Assembly: GCF_028595265.1 (NCBI RefSeq)
Contig: NZ_JAQQXP010000003.1
Span: forward strand, 310,001 to 374,000
DNA: 64,000 nucleotides
Direction: 5' to 3'
Source: Alteromonas gilva
Lineage (GTDB): Bacteria; Pseudomonadota; Gammaproteobacteria; Enterobacterales; Alteromonadaceae
Shown here piece after piece: positions 17,619 through 25,184 of this stretch. Both the position numbers and the translations under genes were made by a program. Position 1 is the stretch's first letter. Each line of letters begins with the position of its first letter. A model generated the notes under the pieces. It worked only from the letters and a program-made list of their open reading frames with translations, was not told the DNA's origin and did no database searches.

Positions 17619-18273
17619 GTTGTTCTCCCTTGCCGCGGGCAAGAAGTTCTTCAATTATACTGCGAATTTCGACAGCCGCTTTACCCTTGGATTCACTTTC
17701 TAAGACCGAGCGGCCTGATTCTTCGGAGTCGTCATACATATTGCGACTAAATGTGACCGAATTCAGCACTGGCACTTCAAACGAACGGCACACTTCTTTG
17801 GCTTCGAGTATGCGCGGCGCCAGTGACGGCAACGACGGACACTGGGTGATAACAAACGCGGCATTCATGCGTGGGTTAACCATTTTACATGTCGATAACA
17901 CATCTTCCATGTGCGGCACTGTTTTTAAGTCGCGGCGCTTAGGGCGCAGGGGGATCAGAATATGGTCGGCAACGGCCATCGAGGAGCGTAGCGCCAGGTT
18001 ATCCTGGCCACCGCAGTCAATGACCACATAATCATAACGCTCTTTCAGGCTTAATAATTCGTTGCGTATTTTGCCATAAAGCTGAATACAGGTAATCGAC
18101 GGAAGCTCGTCATTGCTGCTGCGTTCCTGTGCCCAGTCGGACGTGGTGCGCTGCGGGTCGCAATCTACCATTAGCACGCTGGCCTTCTTTTCGCAGCGCA
18201 AATAGACTGCGATATTTTGTGCCAGACAGCTTTTGCCGCTGCCGCCCTTTTCACCACCAACTAATATCATCAT
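17578..18273 (-). CDS. ParA/ParF-type (type Ib) partition ATPase
   Basis: 231 residues, the short ParA form without an N-terminal HTH. Deviant Walker A with signature lysine is GGEKGGSGKS (6-15); the Walker A' Asp is in MVDCDPQRTTSDW and Walker B in YVVIDCGGQDN. Such ATPases form ATP-dependent dimers on nucleoid DNA and position plasmids, chromosomal origins or protein clusters. Translation starts at the first of two adjacent ATGs (18273), with GAGGA seven bases upstream. The overlapping downstream gene encodes a ribbon-helix-helix protein. The leader carries a class I cyclic-di-GMP riboswitch, so expression is probably set by that messenger. It is not the soj-type chromosomal ParA, which normally sits beside spo0J near the origin. 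Confidence 0.88.
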   Translation of the reverse strand: MMILVGGEKGGSGKSCLAQNIAVYLRCEKKASVLMVDCDPQRTTSDWAQERSSNDELPSITCIQLYGKIRNELLSLKERYDYVVIDCGGQDNLALRSSMAVADHILIPLRPKRRDLKTVPHMEDVLSTCKMVNPRMNAAFVITQCPSLPSLAPRILEAKEVCRSFEVPVLNSVTFSRNMYDDSEESGRSVLESESKGKAAVEIRSIIEELLARGKGEQHESDQSVSLHAVG

Positions 18274-18309
18274 TGTTCAATCCTCATTAAGTAATCGCAA
18301 TTACGTAAT

Positions 18310-18377
18310 AAAAAAGTGAACTTACTGTGGCTCAACACGCTTACCCCTAAGGTAAACAGCGCCTGCCAACAGTGTTC
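18310..18377 (-). terminator. Candidate riboswitch-controlled terminator (expression platform)
   Basis: On the minus strand the bases just 3' of the aptamer, GAACACUGUUGG (18377 to 18366), can pair with CCACAGUAAGUUC (18330 to 18318) as 4+5+2 bp separated by an AA bulge and a U bulge. The pairing encloses an internal hairpin UUACC/GGUAA, and a run of six U residues begins two bases after the stem (18315 to 18310). This is a plausible intrinsic terminator. A competing pairing, AACAC with GUGUU downstream, could disrupt it. Folded by hand only. Confidence 0.55.
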
Positions 18378-18456
18378 GGTAACCCCGCTATCTTATCTGT
18401 CGACGTAGACCGGAGGCTTTGCGTAACCTACCTTTCGGTGAGGCTTGCCTTTTTCA
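18375..18456 (-). promoter_or_regulatory. Class I cyclic-di-GMP riboswitch (GEMM-I)
   Basis: Reading the minus strand from about 18456 gives the conserved GEMM-I string of elements in order: AAGGCAAGCC, a hairpin CACC-GAAA-GGT capped by the GNRA tetraloop, then ACGCAAAGCCTCCGG, a variable second hairpin, and GATAGCGGGGTTACCGAA at the 3' end. These match the Vibrio cholerae Vc2 aptamer at nearly all conserved positions (compared from memory). It binds cyclic-di-GMP in leader RNAs. It points toward the parA-type gene starting about 100 bases downstream at 18273, not toward the plus-strand peroxiredoxin gene. Candidate terminator and RBS hairpin follow. Confidence 0.9.
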
Positions 18457-18716
18457 TGTACTGCAAGGATGCATCATGCATCACGGCTAAATTTGTTATA
18501 AAGCATAGAGTAATCGTTGGTGCAGGGCTATTCATCGCAGGCATCGTTATTCATATTAAGGGATTTTAAATAATACCCTTAGCCAACTCAGACTTTTATA
18601 AAAGGGATTAAAATAAAGGTCTTTAATTGCTTTTTTGAATTACCCTGATTAATTTATTTAACTGGCTGTCTGCCCGGTGCGCGTTATACTGATTACAACT
18701 TTTCAAGGAGATAGTT
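18457..18716. other. Rest of the divergent parA/peroxiredoxin intergenic region
   Basis: This AT-rich stretch should contain the minus-strand promoter for the riboswitch transcript and the plus-strand promoter for the peroxiredoxin gene. For the latter a good -10 hexamer TATACT lies at 18685-18690, with AAGGAG before the ATG at 18717; the -35 is poor. For the riboswitch transcript a TATAAC hexamer on the minus strand (around 18495-18500) is a candidate -10 but has no good -35. Confidence 0.45.
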
Positions 18717-19460
18717 ATGACACACCCTGTAGATAAACCTTCGTTTGAAGGCAAAAAAGTTCCTGACGTTACCTTTGCTATTCGCGACGGTGAGCAGTGG
18801 ATAGAGCGCACCAGCAGCGACATTTTTGCTGGTAAAACTGTGGTGGTATTTTCGTTACCGGGCGCGTTTACGCCAACCTGTTCATCCACGCATTTACCGC
18901 GTTACAACGAATTGGCCGACACCTTTAAAGAACATGGCGTTGATGAAATTGTCTGTGTATCGGTGAATGATACCTTTGTAATGAATGCCTGGGCGGCAGA
19001 TCAGGAATCAGATAATGTGTCGCTGGTGCCTGATGGAAACGGTGAGTTTACCGACGGCATGGGTATGCTGGTCGACAAAGCCGATCTGGGATTTGGTAAG
19101 CGCAGCTGGCGCTATTCCATGCTGGTAAAAGACGGTGTGGTAGAAAAAATGTTTATAGAGCCAAATAAGCCAGGCGACCCGTTTGAGGTATCTGACGCTG
19201 ACACTATGCTCAGTTACATTGCACCGAATGCGGTGAAGCGCGAACCGGTAAGTCTTTTCACCAAACCCGGCTGCCCGTATTGTGCAAAAGCTAAAGCATT
19301 GTTGCAAAGCAAAGGGTATAAGTACGAAGAGATCGTGCTCGGTCAGGGCGCAACGCTGACTTCACTGAAAGCCATGAGTGGCCGAGAGACTGTTCCTCAG
19401 GTATTTATTGGCGGCAAGCACATCGGTGGCAGCGACGATCTCGAAGCGTTCTTTTCATAA
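18717..19460 (+). CDS. Peroxiredoxin 5-glutaredoxin hybrid (glutathione peroxidase)
   Basis: 247 residues in two domains. Prx5-type peroxiredoxin (1-165) with the peroxidatic Cys in PGAFTPTCSSTHLPRY, and a C-terminal glutaredoxin (about 175-247) with the active site KPGCPYCAKAK and the TVPQVFIGGKHIGGSDDL glutathione-binding region. The fused form, known from Haemophilus, Vibrio and Chromatium, reduces hydroperoxides with glutathione directly. AAGGAG lies eight bases before the ATG. It is monocistronic and ends in a strong terminator. Upstream is the leader region of the opposing parA operon. Confidence 0.93.
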   Translation: MTHPVDKPSFEGKKVPDVTFAIRDGEQWIERTSSDIFAGKTVVVFSLPGAFTPTCSSTHLPRYNELADTFKEHGVDEIVCVSVNDTFVMNAWAADQESDNVSLVPDGNGEFTDGMGMLVDKADLGFGKRSWRYSMLVKDGVVEKMFIEPNKPGDPFEVSDADTMLSYIAPNAVKREPVSLFTKPGCPYCAKAKALLQSKGYKYEEIVLGQGATLTSLKAMSGRETVPQVFIGGKHIGGSDDLEAFFS

Positions 19461-19542
19461 CAGCAAATATCAGTGCCAGTGTGAGCGAAGTGGTCTGCCA
19501 ACTGTTGAAAACAGCCAGAACTGACACAACCATTAATAAACA

Positions 19543-19570
19543 ACGGTCTGCAGCGCAGGCCGTTTTTTTT
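19543..19570 (+). terminator. Intrinsic terminator after the Prx-Grx gene
   Basis: ACGGTCTGC / GCAGGCCGT stem (one mismatch) with an AGC loop and eight T residues. Confidence 0.88.
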
Positions 19571-19666
19571 GTGAATAACCGTTTTTACTCTCACTTCATC
19601 GTGATTGCCCTCGTTATCCTGACAATTTTTTGTCATAGTCAGTGACTTATCAAATAGGGGGACGAC

Positions 19667-20980
19667 ATGACAAAACGAATAATGATGTTGATTTTATGCA
19701 GTATAGGCATCTTTGAAGCCGCTGCCGCACTGACCGTTGATGAACAAAAAATGGTGGCTGTGATCGACGCCAACCAACCACAGGCTATGAGCATGCTGGA
19801 AAAGAGCGTCAATATTAACAGCGGCACAATGAATTTTGCCGGCGTTAAAAAAGTGGCCAGCCTGCTCACCCCTGAGTTCGAGTCATTAGGCTTTGATGTG
19901 TGGTTTGAAGATGGTAGTGCGTTTAATCGCGCCGGTCACCTGGTTGCCAAAATTGAGGGTGGCACAGGACCTAAGTTGTTGCTGATAGGCCATCTTGATA
20001 CCGTTTTTGAGCCTGACAGCCCGTTTCAGAGCTTTACTCGTGTGGATGAAAAGCACATTAAAGGCCCGGGTGTTGCTGATATGAAAGGCGGTAATCAGAT
20101 CATGTTGGAAGCGCTCAAAGCCCTGCATGCGGTGGGTAAGTTATCATCCATGAATATTCTGGTGGTGCTGACCGGCGATGAAGAGCTCAGTGGTCGGCCT
20201 TTGGCCCTTTCCAAAAAAGCGCTGGTTGATGGTGCTAAATGGGCGGATGTTGCATTAGGTTTTGAAAACGGCGACGGTAACCCACAAACCGCCAATATCT
20301 CCCGTCGGGGATCGGTTGACTGGACGCTCACCGTCACCGGTACCCCAGCGCATTCCTCTCAGGTATTCAAACCGCAAGTGGGCGCCGGTGCAATTTATGA
20401 GGCCGCCAGAATTCTCACCCAGTTTTATGAAGAGTTAAGAAGTGAGCGCTTGCTTACATTTAACCCCGGAAGAATTATGGGTGGTACACAGGTAACTCAT
20501 GATAAAGGCACAAACAGTGGTACGACGTTCGGCAAAAACAATGTGGTAGCCGAGCATGCAATTGTGACCGGCGATATTCGCGCACTGTCGTTAGAACAGC
20601 TCACGCGGGTAAAGCATAAAATGCGCGCTATAGTTGAACAAAATCTGCCACAAACCAAGGCGACTCTGGAAGTCGGCGAGGGCTATCCGCCACTCGCGCC
20701 GAAAGCCGGCAACAAGGAGTTACTGAGTCTGTACAGCGCTGTCAGTGCGGATCTGGGGCAGGGGGAGGTCACTGCTGTCAACCCCTTAAATGCAGGGGCT
20801 GCCGATGTCTCATTCACCTCTGAATATGTGGATATGGCCCTTGATGGTCTGGGCATGAGCGGCTCTGCCGGTCATACGGTTAATGAAACGGCTGTTGTCA
20901 GCGCGCTGGCCTCACAGGCTAAACGTGCGGCAATTTTGATGTCGCGCCTGCATGAGCAAGCCGGCACAGGCAAGCCCTGA
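19667..20980 (+). CDS. Exported M20 family peptidase (glutamate carboxypeptidase-like)
   Basis: 437 residues with an N-terminal signal peptide (MTKRIMMLILCSIGIFEAAAA). Di-zinc exopeptidase of the M20 family, closest in pattern to carboxypeptidase G2. Zinc and catalytic motifs: LLIGHLDTVFE (first His and Asp), GPGVADMKGGNQIML (bridging Asp), LTGDEELSG (catalytic Glu-Glu) and the C-terminal SAGHTVNETAVVSA His. A dimerisation domain sits in the middle (about 215-325: RRGSVDWTLTVTGTPAHSS). Likely periplasmic hydrolysis of C-terminal glutamate or related amide bonds. Followed after 66 bp by a lipase-like hydrolase with a hairpin between them. Confidence 0.87.
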   Translation: MTKRIMMLILCSIGIFEAAAALTVDEQKMVAVIDANQPQAMSMLEKSVNINSGTMNFAGVKKVASLLTPEFESLGFDVWFEDGSAFNRAGHLVAKIEGGTGPKLLLIGHLDTVFEPDSPFQSFTRVDEKHIKGPGVADMKGGNQIMLEALKALHAVGKLSSMNILVVLTGDEELSGRPLALSKKALVDGAKWADVALGFENGDGNPQTANISRRGSVDWTLTVTGTPAHSSQVFKPQVGAGAIYEAARILTQFYEELRSERLLTFNPGRIMGGTQVTHDKGTNSGTTFGKNNVVAEHAIVTGDIRALSLEQLTRVKHKMRAIVEQNLPQTKATLEVGEGYPPLAPKAGNKELLSLYSAVSADLGQGEVTAVNPLNAGAADVSFTSEYVDMALDGLGMSGSAGHTVNETAVVSALASQAKRAAILMSRLHEQAGTGKP

Positions 20981-20997
20981 TATTGCAATTAACTGCT

Positions 20998-21022
20998 AAG
21001 GTCGCCATAGTAGGCGACCTTT
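20998..21022 (+). terminator. Hairpin between the M20 peptidase and hydrolase genes
   Basis: Perfect 9-bp stem AAGGTCGCC / GGCGACCTT with a six-base loop. Only three T residues follow, so termination may be partial and the downstream gene could still receive read-through. Confidence 0.65.
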
Positions 21023-21046
21023 AAACGGTGGGAAGGAGTAATTTGT

Positions 21047-22075
21047 TTGTTGTCGGTAATTAAACACATTTCCTGGTTGCTACTGGCGGCGTTGTCTTAC
21101 GATGCCGCTGCGCAGACCCAGTTTGATTTAAACCAGTCTTTTAAAGCGCTGTATAGCGCAGAGCTTGGCACCACTCGAAAATGCCTGGATAGCGCGCCAA
21201 ATCGCTATGCAGTGTGTTCCGAAGCGCTGCGCGGCGAAGGCAATGCTCCCTTTATATTATTCCATGGTGAAAACAGCCCTATTGTGGTGCTCACCCATGG
21301 TCTGAGCGACTCGCCGTTTTATGTAAGTGCTATCGCCAGCGAACTCTACGATTCGGGCTATACGGTAATTGCCCCCTTATTACCGGGACACGGCTTAAAA
21401 AATGCCAGTGACGATATGCAGGATGAACAGCTGGCAGAGCGCTGGCAGGCCCATCTTAGCGACGTTATCGGGCTGGCACGAGATTATACCGGGCAGGTTA
21501 CGCTCGGCGGTTTCTCTACCGGTGGCGCGCTGTCGGTGGATTACTACCTGAAGCATCCTGACCATGTAAACGGCCTGCTGCTATTCTCCGGCGCGTTGGC
21601 ACTAAACAGTAATGTGGAAGCCTTGTCGCGCATCTGGGGGGTAAAGACCCTGGCCAAATGGCTCGACGGTGATTATCAGACTGCCGGTCCCAATCCGCAA
21701 AAGTATCCGAACGTTGCCAGTTTCGCCGGTCTCGAGTTGATGGATGTTATTCGTGCTATCCGTGAACGGCTGGAAGCGGGCACAACGATCAAGGTTCCCC
21801 TGTTTATTGCTCATTCCCAGGTCGATCAGACCACCCCCATAGAAGGGGTTATTGACTTGTTAAGTTATGTGGATGCAGATAATACCTTTTATGTCATTGA
21901 TGCTGAGCACCGGCTTTGCCATGCTGATCTGGTGGTAAACCGCTTGCTGCTGGAAAAGATGAACTTTAACAAAAACCGCGCCGATCTCAGTGAGACCTGC
22001 GCGGTGCCGCAGGTAAACCCTCAGTTTTTCCCGATGGCCCGCGCCTTGCGCGGCTTTGTTGAGTTCGCGTTGTGA
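21047..22075 (+). CDS. Exported alpha/beta hydrolase (serine esterase-like)
   Basis: 342 residues. TTG at 21047 is the likely start, eight bases after GGAAGGAG; a second TTG follows directly. A signal peptide (SVIKHISWLLLAALSYDAAAQ) predicts export. The alpha/beta-hydrolase core shows VVLTHGLSDSPFY (oxyanion-loop HG), PLLPGHG, the nucleophile elbow LGGFSTGGALS, an acid in AHSQVDQTTP and a His in DAEHRLCH near the end. Substrate unknown; lipase or carboxylesterase activity is inferred. It ends four bases from the convergent cusA stop codon, leaving no room for an ordinary terminator. Confidence 0.8.
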   Translation: MLSVIKHISWLLLAALSYDAAAQTQFDLNQSFKALYSAELGTTRKCLDSAPNRYAVCSEALRGEGNAPFILFHGENSPIVVLTHGLSDSPFYVSAIASELYDSGYTVIAPLLPGHGLKNASDDMQDEQLAERWQAHLSDVIGLARDYTGQVTLGGFSTGGALSVDYYLKHPDHVNGLLLFSGALALNSNVEALSRIWGVKTLAKWLDGDYQTAGPNPQKYPNVASFAGLELMDVIRAIRERLEAGTTIKVPLFIAHSQVDQTTPIEGVIDLLSYVDADNTFYVIDAEHRLCHADLVVNRLLLEKMNFNKNRADLSETCAVPQVNPQFFPMARALRGFVEFAL

Positions 22076-22079
22076 GTAT

Positions 22080-25000
22080 TCATGAGCGGGACAACTGGCG
22101 GCGCTTAATGAGATAAAAACCGGCCGGTATGACCAGCAGTGACAGGATCAGCGCGCTGGCCATGCCGCCCACCATGGGCGCCGCAATACGGCTCATAATT
22201 TCAGAGCCGGTACCGCTGCCCCACATTACCGGCATCAAGCCAATCATAACCGTCAGGACGGTCATCAATACAGGACGCACCCGTTGTAACGCACCGGCCT
22301 CGACCGCGGCATCCAGTTGTTCGATGTTGTTAACGCCGGCACTGTTACTGTTGAGGTAAATAACCATAATGACGCCAATTTCCACCGCCACACCGGCCAG
22401 GGCAATAAAGCCCACACCGACTGCCACAGAAAGGTTGTATTGCAGCGCATAAAGCAGCCAGATACCGCCAGTTAAAGCCAGAGGTAAGGTACCAAGGACA
22501 AGTGCGACATCGCTAAACCGCCTGAAACTCATAAACAATAAAAACACAATGACAGCCATTGTCAGCGGCACCACAAAGGTGAGCTTTTGCATGGCCCGCT
22601 GCAGATATTCATACTGACCTGCCCACTGCAAAGTGTAGCCAACAGGTAAGTCTAACTCTTTATCAAGCAGTGCCCGAGCCTGATTAACATAGCTTTCAAT
22701 ATCGATACCGCTGACATCAATAAAGGTATAGCCGGTGAGCTGGGCGTTCTCACTTTTAAGGGCGGGGGGCCCATCGGCAATACTTATCTCGGTGACATCG
22801 CCCAGGGTAAGACGTTCGCCACGGGGCGTAACAAAAGGTAAGCTTGCCAGCGCCTCGGGATTATTCCGATACTGCTGAGGGTAGCGCAGGTTAACGCTGT
22901 AACGGGCGATACCTTCTACCGTGCTGGTAACATTTTTACCGCCTACGGCATTACTGATCACCTGCTGGATATCAGCCACCGTCATGCCGTAACGTCCCAG
23001 CGCCTGGCGATTAATATCAATTTGCATATAGCGGGCGCCGGCCACGCGTTCAGCATAGACCGACTCTGTGCCATCAAGGGGGCTCAGCAGTTTTTCTATT
23101 CTGGCACCAATAGCTTCAATTTGTTTAACATCGGCGCCTGAAACCTTAATCCCCAGAGGGGTTTTAATGCCAGTGGCCAGCATATCAATGCGGGTTTGTA
23201 TGGGCATTACCCAGGCATTGGTTAAACCGGGAAAAGAAACAATCTGGTTCAGTTCATCACGCAGGGCCTGACTGGTCATGCCGTCGCGCCAGGCCGATTT
23301 GGGCTTAAGCTGAATGAAGGTTTCAATCATAGTCAGCGGCGCAGGATCGGTGGCAGTTTCTGCCCGGCCAACTTTACCAAACACGGTGTCGACTTCTGGC
23401 AGGGTGGCAATGAGCTTGTCAGTTTGCTGCAGAATTTGTCGCGCTTCACCAATGGATATCCCCGCGTAGGTGGTAGGCATATACATCAGATCGCCTTCGT
23501 CCAGCGGCGGCATAAACTCACTTCCCAGCTTTGACAACGGATAGTATCCCGCCGCGGTAATGAGCAGCGCGAACATTAAGGTACTTTTGGGAAAGCGCAG
23601 CACCAGCTTTAAAGCTGGTCTGTAAACGGCCTGGGCAGCACGGTTAATCGGGTTACGCTGCTCCGCGATCACCTTACCTTTAATGACATAGCCAATCAGC
23701 ACCGGAATAAGGGTGATTGCTAACCCGGCAGCGGCGGCCATGGCGAAGGTTTTGGTATAGGCTAACGGGGCAAACATTCGCCCCTCCTGCGCTTCGAGAA
23801 TAAATACCGGTAAAAAACTCACCGTAATGATCAATAAACTGAAAAACAAGGCTGGCCCTACTTCATTGGCGGCTCGACTGACCAGCTCCCAGCGGTCGGC
23901 GTCGGGTTCAGCCTGTTCCAAATGTTTATGAAAATTCTCAATCATCACTATGGCGCCATCGGTCATCGCACCAATCGCGATGGCGATACCGCCAAGCGAC
24001 ATAATATTGGCATTAATGCCCTGCCAGTGCATCAGTAAAAAGGCACTCAGTATGCCCAATGGTAATGTCACCAGAGCCACGATGGCGCTGCGCAGGTGCA
24101 GTAAAAATAGCCCACAGATTAGCGCGACAAGGAGCAACTCTTCGACCAGCTTTTGCCATAAATTGTCGATGGCACTGGTGATGAGGTTAGAGCGGTCGTA
24201 CACCGGCGTAATCACAACGCCCGGTGGCAAGCCGGCTTTTAACGTTTCAAGCTTTGCCTTAACGCCATCGATGGTGCGTTGGGCATTCTCGTTGTGCCGC
24301 ATCACGATAATACCGCCTACGGTTTCGCCTTTACCGTTGAGCTCTGCAATGCCGCGCCGCGGAGCCGGGCCGGTTCTGACTTCTGCCACGTCGGCAAGGG
24401 TAACCGGTGTGCCATCGGCGGAAACCGCCAGCGCAATCTGGCGTATATCGTCCAGGGTCTCAATATAGCCCGTTACGGTGACCATATATTCGGCCTCAGC
24501 CATTTCAATGACAGACGCCCCCACTTCCTGATTACTTTGTTTAATAGCCTGCTCAAGCTGCGCCAAAGTCAGGTTAAAGGCATCCATAGCAAGGGGGTCA
24601 ACCACAATCTGATATTGTTTTTTCATGCCGCCCACAGTGGCAACTTCGGCTACACCCGCCACCGACTGTAATGCAAACTTGAGATACCAGTCCTGGATGC
24701 TGGTGAGATCGGCAATGTTATGCTGGCCACTGGGGTCACTCAGGGCGTACATGTAGACCCAGCCAACACCGGTCGCGTCGGGGCCTAAGCGAGGCTGAGC
24801 CGAAGCCGGCAAGCCCGGCGCAACCTGTGATAAATACTCCAGTACCCGTGAGCGTGCCCAGTACATGTCGGTATCATCATCAAAAAGCACATACACATAG
24901 GAGTCGCCAAAAAAGGAAAAGCCGCGCACGGTATGGGCACCCGGCACCGACAGCATGGCTGATGTCAACGGATAGGTAACCTGTTGTTCTACCACAGAGG

Positions 25001-25172
25001 GAGCCTGTCCGGGGTAGCTGGTTTGAATAATGACCTGTACATCGGATAAATCCGGGATAGCATCGACCGGCGTTTGTTTTACCGACCAAATACCAGCGCC
25101 GGTGAGCATAATGGCGGCGAGCATCACCAGAACCCGGTTATGCAGTGACCAGTTAATAATGTGGGCAATCAT
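22080..25172 (-). CDS. cusA: Heavy-metal RND efflux transporter CusA
   Basis: 1030 residues, the full length of HME-RND pumps. Proton-driven inner-membrane transporter that exports Cu(I)/Ag(I) through the CusCBA channel. Twelve membrane helices are implied, in two repeats, with large periplasmic loops after TM1 and TM7. Signature regions include TPVDAIPDLSDVQVI near the start and GGIAIAIGAMTDGAIVMIEN in TM4. Methionines corresponding to E. coli M573, M623 and M672 appear to be kept in EGDLMYMP, RIDMLATGIK and RYGMTV, which supports monovalent copper/silver rather than zinc/cobalt. Last gene of the operon, 12 bp after cusB. Confidence 0.93.
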   Translation of the reverse strand: MIAHIINWSLHNRVLVMLAAIMLTGAGIWSVKQTPVDAIPDLSDVQVIIQTSYPGQAPSVVEQQVTYPLTSAMLSVPGAHTVRGFSFFGDSYVYVLFDDDTDMYWARSRVLEYLSQVAPGLPASAQPRLGPDATGVGWVYMYALSDPSGQHNIADLTSIQDWYLKFALQSVAGVAEVATVGGMKKQYQIVVDPLAMDAFNLTLAQLEQAIKQSNQEVGASVIEMAEAEYMVTVTGYIETLDDIRQIALAVSADGTPVTLADVAEVRTGPAPRRGIAELNGKGETVGGIIVMRHNENAQRTIDGVKAKLETLKAGLPPGVVITPVYDRSNLITSAIDNLWQKLVEELLLVALICGLFLLHLRSAIVALVTLPLGILSAFLLMHWQGINANIMSLGGIAIAIGAMTDGAIVMIENFHKHLEQAEPDADRWELVSRAANEVGPALFFSLLIITVSFLPVFILEAQEGRMFAPLAYTKTFAMAAAAGLAITLIPVLIGYVIKGKVIAEQRNPINRAAQAVYRPALKLVLRFPKSTLMFALLITAAGYYPLSKLGSEFMPPLDEGDLMYMPTTYAGISIGEARQILQQTDKLIATLPEVDTVFGKVGRAETATDPAPLTMIETFIQLKPKSAWRDGMTSQALRDELNQIVSFPGLTNAWVMPIQTRIDMLATGIKTPLGIKVSGADVKQIEAIGARIEKLLSPLDGTESVYAERVAGARYMQIDINRQALGRYGMTVADIQQVISNAVGGKNVTSTVEGIARYSVNLRYPQQYRNNPEALASLPFVTPRGERLTLGDVTEISIADGPPALKSENAQLTGYTFIDVSGIDIESYVNQARALLDKELDLPVGYTLQWAGQYEYLQRAMQKLTFVVPLTMAVIVFLLFMSFRRFSDVALVLGTLPLALTGGIWLLYALQYNLSVAVGVGFIALAGVAVEIGVIMVIYLNSNSAGVNNIEQLDAAVEAGALQRVRPVLMTVLTVMIGLMPVMWGSGTGSEIMSRIAAPMVGGMASALILSLLVIPAGFYLIKRRQLSRS

Positions 25173-25184
25173 AATCGACTCCGG

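Noticed and set aside
18372..18569. Plus-strand open frame of 65 codons across the parA/peroxiredoxin gap, with a hydrophobic end (VIVGAGLFIAGIVIHIKGF)
   Set aside because: Its 5' half is the reverse complement of the riboswitch, there is no ribosome site at its starts, and it has no recognisable family. A shorter 37-codon version from 18456 remains barely possible.
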